A DNA stretch of 64,000 nt from CALARM01 sp040217695. Lineage in GTDB: Bacteria > Vulcanimicrobiota > SpSt-956 > JAKJGF01. The notes beneath the pieces were generated by a model. That model did no database searches, was not told the origin of the DNA, and saw nothing but the letters and a program-made list of their open reading frames with translations. Numbering within the stretch: position 1 is the stretch's first letter; every line of letters begins with the position of its first letter. Shown here in pieces: positions 51,561 through 60,430 of this stretch. The DNA is taken from the NCBI GenBank assembly GCA_040217695.1, contig JBEHWO010000002.1:9174-73173 (forward strand), in the 5' to 3' direction. Both the position numbers and the translations under genes were made by a program.

Positions 51561-52784
51561 TTCATATCTCAAAGCATCGATAGGATTTAACTTGGAAGCC
51601 CTCAGAGCAGGATATACACCTGCTATTAAACCAACAAGAGCAGAGAAGAAACAGACAAAAAACATATAATAAAGCGGAACTTCAGCAGGAAGATCTATCA
51701 TATAACTTAGAATTCTGGAAAAAGAGATACCGATGATTATGCCTATAAGAGCACCTATTAATGTGAGTATAATCGATTCCATAAGAAACTGTATGAGAAT
51801 ATCCTGGGTTTTTGCTCCCACGGCTTTTCTTACTCCAATTTCTCTGGTCCTTTCACCGACAGACACAAGCATAATATTCATTATGCCAATGCCTCCGACG
51901 AGTATTGATATGGAAGAAATTCCTCCCAGCATAAGAGTAAGTATTCTGCTTATTACCGAAAGAAGAGAAAATATTTCTGTCTGAGAACCTACGGTAAAAT
52001 TATTTTCCTTATCCTTTTTAAGATTATTTCTTTTTCTTAAGAGATCTACAATTTCATTTTTGGCGGAGTTCATACTGTCAGAATCATTCGGCTGAACAAG
52101 TATATTTGTTACATTCCTGGTTTTTCCCATACTCAATTTCTTCTGCATGGACGAAAGAGGAACAAAAATCGTATCGTCCATATCCTGTATGATAATCATA
52201 CCTTTTTCCTGAAGTATGCCTATTACTTTAAAATTGGCTGTATCTACCTTTATGATTTTACCTATGGGGTCTTCTCTTCCGAAGAGCTTTTTCACAACAG
52301 TTCTTCCCAGGAGACAGACACTTCTCTGGGAATTATAGTCCTGAATATCGAAAGGCTTGCCTATATCTACAAACCAGTTTCTTACAACATAATAATCGGG
52401 TGTGGTGCCGGAAATACTTGTTCTGTATTCGGATTTTTTATATTTACATGTTACGGAATCGCTTAATACAGGCACTGCATATCTTACGGAAGGACATTCT
52501 TTTTCTATGACTTTTGCATCTTCCATGGACAGATTACTTTTCACAAGGCCTGTAAGCCTTATGGCCTGACTGTCTCCGCCGCCGGGAAGAACAGTTATAA
52601 GATTGGGGCCGAGACCGTTAATTTTACTGCTTATGGCAGCTTCGGCACCGATACCGACAGAAACAATACATATAACAGAAGCCACACTTACAGTAACTCC
52701 CATCATACTTATAAGGCTTCTCACAAAATTATCTTTAAAATTGTTTTTCGCAATAATCAGATTTTCAAGTATTTTAAGAAACAT
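51558..52784 (-). CDS. MacB-like ABC transporter permease
   Basis: 408 residues. N-terminal helix (RSLISMMGVTVSVASVICI), a large periplasmic MacB_PCD domain (about 45-275) and three C-terminal helices of the FtsX fold with VGERTREIGVRKAVGAKTQD between the first two, ending LRASKLNPIDALRYE. All are hallmarks of the MacB/LolC permease class. No ATPase gene is adjacent, so the partner lies elsewhere. Fits export or lipid/lipoprotein handling. TolC and HlyD-type genes lie 4-6 kb away on the other strand. No ribosome site is evident: a heptad array ends shortly upstream. Confidence 0.92.
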   Translation of the reverse strand: MFLKILENLIIAKNNFKDNFVRSLISMMGVTVSVASVICIVSVGIGAEAAISSKINGLGPNLITVLPGGGDSQAIRLTGLVKSNLSMEDAKVIEKECPSVRYAVPVLSDSVTCKYKKSEYRTSISGTTPDYYVVRNWFVDIGKPFDIQDYNSQRSVCLLGRTVVKKLFGREDPIGKIIKVDTANFKVIGILQEKGMIIIQDMDDTIFVPLSSMQKKLSMGKTRNVTNILVQPNDSDSMNSAKNEIVDLLRKRNNLKKDKENNFTVGSQTEIFSLLSVISRILTLMLGGISSISILVGGIGIMNIMLVSVGERTREIGVRKAVGAKTQDILIQFLMESIILTLIGALIGIIIGISFSRILSYMIDLPAEVPLYYMFFVCFFSALVGLIAGVYPALRASKLNPIDALRYE

Positions 52785-52796
52785 AATTTTAGATGA

Positions 52797-52824
52797 CGTG
52801 ACGCGTAACGCGTGACGCGTGACG
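52797..52824. repeat. Heptad array (CGTNACG, 4 units)
   Basis: CGTGACG, CGTAACG, CGTGACG, CGTGACG then CGAGG, 13 bp upstream of the permease start. Confidence 0.78.
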
Positions 52825-52856
52825 CGAGGATTTTATAGATTATACGTGTTTTACGC

Positions 52857-52888
52857 ATACAGGGGTACGGCGCACCGTACCCCTGTAT
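52857..52888 (-). terminator. Perfect 14-bp hairpin after the tetraether-synthase-like gene
   Basis: ATACAGGGGTACGG / CCGTACCCCTGTAT with a 4-nt loop, between the radical SAM gene (stop at 52911) and the permease gene. Confidence 0.7.
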
Positions 52889-52910
52889 GATGATTGAATT
52901 CTATTCCTGA

Positions 52911-54470
52911 TTATACAGGACTTTCCACCTTTTCAGGGATATCAGAACTCTTTGCAGGTCTTCCGAACTGTTTTTCTATATCCTGTCTGTATAAATTATT
53001 ATAGGTACAGAAAGGTATGAGTCTTCCGTCCGGCACTGCATAATGTATTACACATCTGCTGGTTCTCTCCACATCAATATTATAGAGATCCATAAAATGC
53101 ATATTACTCACAGTGATTGTATTACGGTTGAGTCTGTCAACAGTTTTTCTCTCACCTGTTGTGACAATCTCTTTAATGAGATTTACAAAGGTATTTACAT
53201 TCAGATCTGACGGTAAATTCTTTGTTTTTACAAACTTTGCAATATTTGTGACAAAATTATAAGAAATCTTCAGTTTGCTTGTACCTTTATCGAGTAAAGT
53301 TGCCTGTTGGTCAAGGAAATCGACAATCCCTGCCATATCAAGGAATCTTGTGTAAGGTATAAGTTTTCCGTTATCTACATAGGTAAGACAGTGACTTCCG
53401 CAGTGAGGATGACATGAAACATTTTTAAAACGTTTCATCTGCATCTTCCATGAATTATAGAAATGAAGGAATTTGGATGTAAAGGCATAGGGCAGGAAAT
53501 CATCTGCCGTAATAGCTCCGTCTGTCTGTTCTTCAAGGAGTCTGAAACCATCGGGAGTAGTTATTCTCTGTTCTACAAGATCCTTGAATTCAAGATCCAT
53601 CCTTCCCATAAAGGAAACCTGCTGGAAATTAACGGTTTTTATGACATCTTTATTATCGGCACAGAACCTTACTATATCACCTAGTTGATGGTCGTTTACA
53701 CCTTTGGCCACTGTAACAACGAGGAAGAAGCAGTTATCTGCTATTTCTTTACTCTTAAATCCGGCCTGTCTCATATTCTCTATGGCTTTCATCTTTATCG
53801 GAAGAATATCAAAGCCTCTTGTTTTTAAATATACGTCGGGAGTAGTGCCGTCAAACTGTAAATATACCTTTGTAAGTCCGCTGTCTATAAGTTTTTTACA
53901 GTAATCGACACTCTTTGCCAGTTTAATGCCATTTGTATTGATATAAATAGCAGTATAACCGACCTCTTTTGCAAGGGCAAGTATTTCAGGCAGATCTTCT
54001 CTGACAGTCGGCTCACCGCCTGAGAACTGTATTGTTGTAAGGGGAGCAGGGTTTACTTTCTTTGCATTTTCAAGCATAAACCTTATCTCTTCCATAGTAG
54101 GTTCAAATACATGTCCTCCTTCATTGACCTTGGCAAAACAGACAGGACATCTCAAATTACATCTGTTTGTAATATCCATTATGAGCATATAGGTTCCCGA
54201 ATGATGTTCTTTACATATACCGCAGTCAAGAGGGCATCCCTTTATTTTATCATTATGCGGTGTCTCAAACCCCTTATCTGTTACGCTGTAATAATTGAAT
54301 CTTTTAAAAGATTTCGGGTCGGACCAGTAAATATCAAGAGTTTCTCCATGTTCGGGACAATGCTTTTTCATCCATATCTTATCATTTTCTTCATAAACAT
54401 GGGCTTCCAGCATCTTTCTACATGTGGGACACATGGACCCGGTTTTAAAATCAACTTTATTGTTATCCAT
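52911..54470 (-). CDS. Radical SAM protein of the tetraether lipid synthase (Tes, MJ0619-like) type
   Basis: 519 residues. Three N-terminal metal motifs precede the radical site: a CxxC...CPEHG ribbon (C14, C17, C38), GCPLDCGICKEHH (C79, C83, C86) and the radical SAM triad C104, C108, C111 (CNLRCPVCF), with GGEPTVRED at 151-159. The C-terminal part has SCHPHCGSHCLTYVDNG and RCVIHYAVPDGRLIPFC for auxiliary clusters. This order is that of archaeal Tes, which joins two lipid tails by C-C bonds, and of bacterial homologues proposed to make membrane-spanning lipids. Neighbours for lipid head-group transfer and lipid movement support a lipid role; exact product unknown. Start has no strong ribosome site. 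Confidence 0.85.
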   Translation of the reverse strand: MDNNKVDFKTGSMCPTCRKMLEAHVYEENDKIWMKKHCPEHGETLDIYWSDPKSFKRFNYYSVTDKGFETPHNDKIKGCPLDCGICKEHHSGTYMLIMDITNRCNLRCPVCFAKVNEGGHVFEPTMEEIRFMLENAKKVNPAPLTTIQFSGGEPTVREDLPEILALAKEVGYTAIYINTNGIKLAKSVDYCKKLIDSGLTKVYLQFDGTTPDVYLKTRGFDILPIKMKAIENMRQAGFKSKEIADNCFFLVVTVAKGVNDHQLGDIVRFCADNKDVIKTVNFQQVSFMGRMDLEFKDLVEQRITTPDGFRLLEEQTDGAITADDFLPYAFTSKFLHFYNSWKMQMKRFKNVSCHPHCGSHCLTYVDNGKLIPYTRFLDMAGIVDFLDQQATLLDKGTSKLKISYNFVTNIAKFVKTKNLPSDLNVNTFVNLIKEIVTTGERKTVDRLNRNTITVSNMHFMDLYNIDVERTSRCVIHYAVPDGRLIPFCTYNNLYRQDIEKQFGRPAKSSDIPEKVESPV

Positions 54471-54611
54471 AATTTAACTTAATTACTATCTGAAATACTT
54501 ACGTCACAGTTTCGTAACGAATATCCAGTAGTTTACACCTCCTTAAAATTAAAACGATTTCACATTTTATCATATTTCTTATAGAAATATAGAGATCCTT
54601 TTTAAAAATAT

Positions 54612-55415
54612 TTAAAATATTTTCTTTATCAAAGACGGAATTAAAAGTCCTAAAAAAGTAATCCATGTAATTATATACGGAGTTAAAAGAACCTTACGTT
54701 TTTCGACCCAGTCAGGGCAAACAGGTTCTTTTATTTTAAACTTGCTGGACGGTCCGCCCATAAAAAACGTCTTGTAACATTCAACAACCATTCTCTCGGA
54801 GCCGATACAGGCAAAAAACAGCAGAGAATATTCACCCGTTACAAGAGGTGACAGAATACCTCCCCATATGCCGCCAAAGATAAAACTCCTGGGGAATTTC
54901 ACAATATCAAACCCCTCTATAGGAGCATCTTTCCACATGCCTCCCAGAGAAGAAGCAAGTCCGCTCATAGCCCCCCAGAAAATACAGGTCAACAAATGGA
55001 TCCTTATAAAATTCCCGTATATTTCAGGTATGCAGAACATGGCATAAATCAGTCCGAGGAAACCGATACCGAGAAAAATTCTGAGTATTTTGCCGTCTAC
55101 GATTTTTCCGAGATAATGAAATTTTGTAGGTATATTATATTTTTCCTGGTTTTCTTCTCTGAAAAATGCTTTGAGAGTCTCTGTAAATACTCTTTCCAGA
55201 GCGATTACAAAAACAAAAAAGAGAGCCAGATTAATTTCTTTATAACCGTGGATCTTCAGAAGAAAAGGCATTATCAGCCCGAATACGGCACCGACAATTA
55301 TACTTCTTATATATTTTTTTATAATAAACGGTTCATAGGGAGAATCTTTATATCCACCCCAGCAGGATGAATGTAATCCTGCTATAGAGCCTACCAGAAC
55401 ATAGATTAATAACAT
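54612..55415 (-). CDS. Polytopic membrane protein with internal duplication
   Basis: 267 residues with about seven hydrophobic segments and two homologous halves. Half one (about 11-96) has SSCWGGYKDSPYEPF, KYIRSIIVGAVFG and ALERVFTETLKAFF; half two (about 152-227) has SSLGGMWKDAPIEGF, KFPRSFIFGGIWG and GSERMVVECYKTFF. Family not recognised. The conserved W-K-D-P and E-R pairs in each half could form a site at the membrane face. Lies 24 bp downstream of the phosphatidyltransferase gene on the same strand, so a lipid-related role is inferred from position only. Confidence 0.68.
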   Translation of the reverse strand: MLLIYVLVGSIAGLHSSCWGGYKDSPYEPFIIKKYIRSIIVGAVFGLIMPFLLKIHGYKEINLALFFVFVIALERVFTETLKAFFREENQEKYNIPTKFHYLGKIVDGKILRIFLGIGFLGLIYAMFCIPEIYGNFIRIHLLTCIFWGAMSGLASSLGGMWKDAPIEGFDIVKFPRSFIFGGIWGGILSPLVTGEYSLLFFACIGSERMVVECYKTFFMGGPSSKFKIKEPVCPDWVEKRKVLLTPYIITWITFLGLLIPSLIKKIF

Positions 55416-55439
55416 CAGGAATCTCTTCAGTATAAGAAT

Positions 55440-56102
55440 TTAGTGGATTACACATTCATGTGTTTCCACGGAAGAAGAAATTTTCTCTTCTTTTTCAGGG
55501 AGAGCTTTCTCTTCTTTTTTCAATATAATAGAATATTCTATTAACATAACAATGACTGTTATATGTGAAAGAATTGTTATCAAAATAATACTGTAGCTGA
55601 AAAACACAGGTTTTATAAGTCCGAGTATAAGACCGACCCATATAATCAAACCTCTGTCTCCCCTGCCTACAAGTTTAAAAGGCTGCTTTTTTGTGAGTAT
55701 TCCGCCTACATTTGACACAACACTTATGAGAACACTGCCCCATATAGATAAAATACCCCATATAAGAGAAGGCATAAGAACAGGTTCCATAGAAAGACCT
55801 GCAGCAAGTCCGATAAAACCTTCCACATATTTGTCTACTGTAACATCAAGGAGACGACCAAAAGGAGTCGTAGTTTTTTTGAGTTTCGCTATTTCTCCGT
55901 CCATTATGTCACAGCATGCCATAGCAAGTCCAAAAACCATAGCCCAGAAATAGGAACGGAAATATATCATTAAAGACATGGAAAAACCCATAAAAAGCCC
56001 TATCATAGTCCACGTATTCGGTGTAAAACCCCATCTGGAAAGACGGTCTGCCACTTTAAGATAATATTTCCTGTGGGCACTCTGTCTGAGTTCGTAAATC
56101 AT
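55440..56102 (-). CDS. CDP-alcohol phosphatidyltransferase
   Basis: 220 residues, six hydrophobic helices. The catalytic signature is complete: DIMDGEIAKL, then FGRLLDVTVDK (D-x2-D-G-x2-A-x-...-G-x3-D-x3-D). It would transfer a phosphatidyl group from a CDP-linked lipid to a small alcohol such as inositol, glycerol phosphate or another acceptor. Residues 180 onward are a charged tail. AGGAGA before ATG. First gene of the leftward lipid cluster. Confidence 0.9.
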   Translation of the reverse strand: MIYELRQSAHRKYYLKVADRLSRWGFTPNTWTMIGLFMGFSMSLMIYFRSYFWAMVFGLAMACCDIMDGEIAKLKKTTTPFGRLLDVTVDKYVEGFIGLAAGLSMEPVLMPSLIWGILSIWGSVLISVVSNVGGILTKKQPFKLVGRGDRGLIIWVGLILGLIKPVFFSYSIILITILSHITVIVMLIEYSIILKKEEKALPEKEEKISSSVETHECVIH

Positions 56103-56277
56103 AATTATCTCCTAATAATCACAGAAAGCTTTAAGAGCATCTTTTTTTGAGTAAGAACAAAGTAAAAAAGTAAATTGGAAGTATTATATCACAGGGAATT
56201 TTAAAAAGCAACCATATTTTATTATGAGAAGGGTTTCATAAAATTATGTAGAAAATATTTTATTCTGTAAAACATTA

Positions 56278-56363
56278 CTGTGGTGAGCATAAAATATATG
56301 CTCCCGTGACGCGTAACGCGTGACGGGAGGAAAAATTTTATTACATGCTTATGCTCAGGTCAG
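56278..56363. mobile_element. MITE-like element, copy 4
   Basis: 86 bp, ends CTGTGGTGAGCATAA and TTATGCTCAGGTCAG, TA at the left and AA at the right. Its centre has CGTGACG-CGTAACG-CGTGACG (56305-56325) between CTCC and GGGAGG. It lies between the divergent phosphatidyltransferase and TolC genes; nothing else was recognised in that ~450-bp gap. Confidence 0.68.
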
Positions 56364-56559
56364 AAAAAGGGAAAAACTTCATAAATCGAAGACAATTTTA
56401 AATAAAAAACTATTGCTCTCCAGAGATTTTTCCTGTATAATCTACAATTCGAGGTATTTTTAACAGTTAAAATCTGGTTTCTGGTTCCGGGATTCAGGTT
56501 TTTAAAATGCAACCCGGCCCATATAACCAAATTCTAAGATTCCTGTAATTTTAAAATTT

Positions 56560-57912
56560 ATGAACAAAAAAATTATATTATTACTATCGATTTTCATATT
56601 TTTGCTTACCCCGTATATTAAAGCATCGGAAAAATCTCTAACACTGGAAGAATGTATAAACTTTGCCCTGGAGAATAATTCTTCCATAGAGGTGGCACAG
56701 AAACAGATAGATGTAACCGGTGCAAACATAAAAGAGATTAATGCAGGAAAATATCCCAGAATATATGTATTGGGTTCTGCAAGAAAGTGTGAGTATCAGA
56801 CAGGTTATATGGATTTCAGCCTGTCACCTCCAAACCCGGACTTAACGGACGGCAAACAGATATATTTAAACAGTGATAATTTCGATGCATCTATGGCAGT
56901 AGAAATAAGTCAGACTGTATATGACGGAGGAGACATACACATTAAATTAATCGCTGCACAGCTTGAAAAAGAAAATGCAGAAATCAACATGGAATCGGTA
57001 AAGGAAGATGTATCATATAAAGTAAAATTGGCTTTTTATTCTGCTCTTAAATCAAAAGACCAGTTCCGTCTATCAGAAGAAAATGTAAAAACCGGTGAAG
57101 AGCATTTAAAACTTGCAAAAGCACTCTTTGATGCCGGTCTTGTGCCGCAGGTAGATATGGTAACAGCAGAAGTGGCCCTTACAAAAGCCTCCATGCTTTT
57201 TTCTCAGGCTCAGAACGAATATAATAAATCCGTTAATAATCTCAATACTGCAATGGGAAGAGAACTGGAAGATACCGTTGATATTTACGGCGACAGCTCA
57301 TACATTCTTTTACATATAGATGAAAAATCTGTGATGGAAAGAGCACTTACGGGCAGATGTGAAATAAGACAGCTTAACCTGGCCCTCTCCAACCAGCAGG
57401 ACAGTGTAAGTAATATTGAAGCCCTTATAAAACCTACAATAAATGCAAATGCAGGTTATATAGTAAGAAACAACAATTCTATCGGAAGAAAAGGGTTTTA
57501 TTTCGAAGTTGGTTTAAATTTACCTATATTCAATGTAGCAGACAGGGCAGAACTTGAGAAAATCCGGGCTAAAACAGCAGAAGCGGAAAAACAGAAAGAA
57601 CTGCTGGTATCAACTGTAAAACTTGAAGTAAAAAATGCCCTGCTTGATGTAAAAAGTGCGGAAAGCTGTATAGAAATAGCAGAAAAAGAAGTGGAACTGG
57701 CATTGCTTCACCTGCAGATTTCCGAAGGAAAATATAAACAGGGCGCAGGAACTATAATGGAAGTAACAAATTCACAGTTAAATCTTATGAAATCAAAAAC
57801 CGATTATATCAATGCAATCTATAATTATAAAATAGCTCTGGCAACTGTCGAGCATGTAGCCAATATTAAGCTAGAAGACGTCCGGCAAAAAAATGATTTA
57901 ACAGATAAATAA
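56560..57912 (+). CDS. TolC-family outer-membrane efflux protein
   Basis: 450 residues. Signal peptide (MNKKIILLLSIFIFLLTPYI), then two TolC repeats, each with long coiled-coil helices (for example SLTLEECINFALENNSSIEV; LKLAKALFDAGLVPQVDMVT; LHLQISEGKYKQGAGTIMEV) and short beta-strand sections (SAMAVEISQTVYDGG-like; FYFEVGLNLPIFN). It forms the outer-membrane channel of tripartite exporters. Followed 108 bp later by an HlyD-type lipoprotein, its likely adaptor. No clear ribosome site. Confidence 0.92.
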   Translation: MNKKIILLLSIFIFLLTPYIKASEKSLTLEECINFALENNSSIEVAQKQIDVTGANIKEINAGKYPRIYVLGSARKCEYQTGYMDFSLSPPNPDLTDGKQIYLNSDNFDASMAVEISQTVYDGGDIHIKLIAAQLEKENAEINMESVKEDVSYKVKLAFYSALKSKDQFRLSEENVKTGEEHLKLAKALFDAGLVPQVDMVTAEVALTKASMLFSQAQNEYNKSVNNLNTAMGRELEDTVDIYGDSSYILLHIDEKSVMERALTGRCEIRQLNLALSNQQDSVSNIEALIKPTINANAGYIVRNNNSIGRKGFYFEVGLNLPIFNVADRAELEKIRAKTAEAEKQKELLVSTVKLEVKNALLDVKSAESCIEIAEKEVELALLHLQISEGKYKQGAGTIMEVTNSQLNLMKSKTDYINAIYNYKIALATVEHVANIKLEDVRQKNDLTDK

Positions 57913-57968
57913 CTGAGTACCGAGATCTGTCATTCCCGCTTTCAAAGACCAGCGGTACAAGGGCCTCG

Positions 57969-57996
57969 CGTCACGCGTCACGCGTCACGCGTCACG
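57969..57996. repeat. Heptad array (CGTCACG, 4 units)
   Basis: Four perfect CGTCACG units followed by ATTC, between the TolC and HlyD-type genes. Confidence 0.82.
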
Positions 57997-58020
57997 ATTC
58001 TTATATAAGGGGGCATTGAA

Positions 58021-59595
58021 GTGCGACATATATTGAATTGCATATTATTCCTGACATTTATAATAATATTATCAGGGTGTACAGAACAGAAAACCGACAC
58101 ACAGGATCTCAAACCGGCAGTAAAAGGCGATATAAATGAAGTGGTATCCGCATCGGGTATGGTTCTTACAAAAAAAGATCAGGTCGCTGTAACTCCTAAA
58201 ATTATGGGTACAGTTGAGAAGATTTGTTTCGAAGAAAACTGCGTGGTAAAAAAAGATCAGATTCTTGTAGAGCTTGATAAAACAGATCTGTTGAAACAAC
58301 TTCAGCAGGCACAGGCAAGCCTTGCAGTCGCACAGGTGCGTGTCAAACAGGCAGAAACGACAGTAGCACTTCAGCCGGACGAAATCAAAGGAAAAATAGC
58401 ACAGGCAGAAGGTGCTTACAGAGCGGCACAGAAACAGGTAGAACAGTTAAAAATACAGATTGCTTCCCAGGAAGAACAGCTTAAAGCAAAAGTAACAGAC
58501 GGAGAAATACTCCTTAAAGCAGCACAGGATAATATGGCACAGGCACAGGGACAGGTTCCTGTAATAGAAGGGGAAGCATCGGCAGGATTATCCCAGGCAC
58601 GTCTGGCAGTAGATACTGCAAAATCAAATTATGAAAGACAGAAAAATCTGTACAGTCAGGGATTTATATCCAAACAGGATTATGAAATATCGGAAAGTCA
58701 ATATCAAAAAACATTAAATGATTATAAAATAGCAGAAGAAAAAGTAGAATCAGCCAGACTTCAAAGCCAGCAGGTCAGAAACGGTGCTGAAACTCAGGTA
58801 AAACAGGCAGAAGAAGCTCTGAGACTTGCCAGAACCTCTCTTACAAAGCAGAAAGAAGCTTCAAAAAAGCAGATAGATATTGCACAGGCACAGGCAGATC
58901 AGGCATATTCCGCTCTGGAAAGTGCCAGAACTCTCTATGGTCAGATAACCCTCCGTGAACAGGAAGCAGAAGCTGCAAGACATAATGTCACACAGTTAGA
59001 GATAGGCATAGAACAGATAAAAGATCAGATTAATAAGACTTCCATTAAAGCACCTGTAAGCGGAACTATTATACAAAAGCAGGTAGTGCCGGGGCAGGCA
59101 GTTTCTCCTACCTTTCCCGTTGCCATCATAGCAAATCTGGACAGACTCATCATACAGGCTATGGTAGATGAAGGGGATATAGGTAAAGTGAAAGAACACC
59201 AGAAGGTCTTTGTAACAACCGATAATTTCCCTGAAGAAAAATTTTCAGGAGAAGTAATTATGGTGGCCTCTGCCGCTTTCGAAGGCACCAAATCAATAGA
59301 AAATGTTGCAAATTATAAAGTCACAATAGCACTGGATAATACTAAAGGACTGCTGAAGATGGGCATGAATACCTATAATGATATAGTAGTGGCACAGAGA
59401 AAAAATGTACTTACTGTTCCAAACATAGCCATTCATCAGAGTAACGGGAAAAGTGTCGTTTATATACCGGCTTCAAACGGACATGTAGAAAGAATAGTAG
59501 AAACAGGACTGAGTGACAATGAAAATACTGAAATAATCTCCGGTTTATCGGAAGGAGAAAAAATAATAGCCGGTTCTGTGATAAAAAGTGAGTAG
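58021..59595 (+). CDS. HlyD/MacA-type membrane-fusion lipoprotein
   Basis: 524 residues; lipobox LTFIIILSGC predicts inner-membrane lipid anchoring. A split lipoyl domain (ATPKIMGTVEKICF-like, KAPVSGTIIQKQVVPG) flanks a very long Gln/Ala-rich coiled coil (about 90-335) that is longer than in MacA. It is followed by a beta-barrel and membrane-proximal domain (IIAGSVIKSE end). The adaptor would bridge an inner-membrane ABC permease, such as the MacB-like protein at 51558, to TolC. GTG start behind AAGGGGG. Confidence 0.92.
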   Translation: MRHILNCILFLTFIIILSGCTEQKTDTQDLKPAVKGDINEVVSASGMVLTKKDQVAVTPKIMGTVEKICFEENCVVKKDQILVELDKTDLLKQLQQAQASLAVAQVRVKQAETTVALQPDEIKGKIAQAEGAYRAAQKQVEQLKIQIASQEEQLKAKVTDGEILLKAAQDNMAQAQGQVPVIEGEASAGLSQARLAVDTAKSNYERQKNLYSQGFISKQDYEISESQYQKTLNDYKIAEEKVESARLQSQQVRNGAETQVKQAEEALRLARTSLTKQKEASKKQIDIAQAQADQAYSALESARTLYGQITLREQEAEAARHNVTQLEIGIEQIKDQINKTSIKAPVSGTIIQKQVVPGQAVSPTFPVAIIANLDRLIIQAMVDEGDIGKVKEHQKVFVTTDNFPEEKFSGEVIMVASAAFEGTKSIENVANYKVTIALDNTKGLLKMGMNTYNDIVVAQRKNVLTVPNIAIHQSNGKSVVYIPASNGHVERIVETGLSDNENTEIISGLSEGEKIIAGSVIKSE

Positions 59596-59645
59596 TGAAA
59601 GGATAAATCTGCTAATAAAAATAAAAACATGGCATAATTATTGCA

Positions 59646-59670
59646 ATATGACTTGTGATACAAGTCATAT
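59646..59670 (+). terminator. Intrinsic-type terminator after the HlyD gene
   Basis: Perfect 10-bp stem ATATGACTTG / CAAGTCATAT with TGATA loop, followed by TTTTAT. Confidence 0.7.
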
Positions 59671-59706
59671 TTTATGTACGAATAAAACCTTAAGGGGAAA
59701 GTTATT

Positions 59707-60240
59707 ATGCCGATGATTGTAAAGATATTTATTACCTTATTAATACTGTTCAGTATATGTGAGACAGGTTTCTGTAAGGAGCAGAAAATACCTGTAATGA
59801 TAGTTATAGATGAAAAGCTTCCTTTAAATATAGAAAGTAGAGCCTATCAGGAACTGGCAGAATTTTTAAAACAGAATGGTTTTGAACTTATAGTTTTTCC
59901 ACAGGAAAAAAAGAATGACCTCTGCAGTCTTATTTCCGGGATTATGGAAAACAATTCTCAATCTCTGAGTCAAATAGCAAAAGACAAAGGCGCTTTATTT
60001 CTCATATGCGGTAAGCTTCAGACCATGACAACAGGAACTACGATAGTATATGATGCGACACTGAATGAAGTTGAAATCTTCGGTGAAATAAAGTTAATTT
60101 TTCTCAACAAACCTGACATACCTCTCAATATGAAACTGAAAGAAAAAGGACTTTCAATCCATCTCCAGGAAAGTTATCAACAGGCCCTCGGAAAAGCACT
60201 GGAAGGATTCGAACGCTCCATAATCGATAGAATCAAGTAG
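59707..60240 (+). CDS. Small exported protein of unknown function
   Basis: 177 residues with a signal peptide (KIFITLLILFSICETGFC). The mature part alternates strands and helices (IPVMIVIDEKLPLNIESRAY; KGALFLICGKLQTMTTG), resembling the nucleoside-binding-like folds of FlgO/LpoB-type periplasmic proteins; this is a loose likeness. It follows the exporter genes after a terminator. AGGGGAAAG before ATG. The next ~190 bp hold nothing recognised. Confidence 0.68.
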   Translation: MPMIVKIFITLLILFSICETGFCKEQKIPVMIVIDEKLPLNIESRAYQELAEFLKQNGFELIVFPQEKKNDLCSLISGIMENNSQSLSQIAKDKGALFLICGKLQTMTTGTTIVYDATLNEVEIFGEIKLIFLNKPDIPLNMKLKEKGLSIHLQESYQQALGKALEGFERSIIDRIK

Positions 60241-60430
60241 AATTCAGAGACCGACAATCAGTTACAATGGAATGGAATATGAGTTATTTCTGCAATCTCA
60301 GGCACTGCTCCCTGTCCGCTGCAAAATTTACATGCTATCCCTGATTTATAAAAGGATATATCTCATGTCTATAGAATTTTACAGTTAGTTCCATAACTTT
60401 TAAATCCTCAAGGGGTAAAATATCTATATA

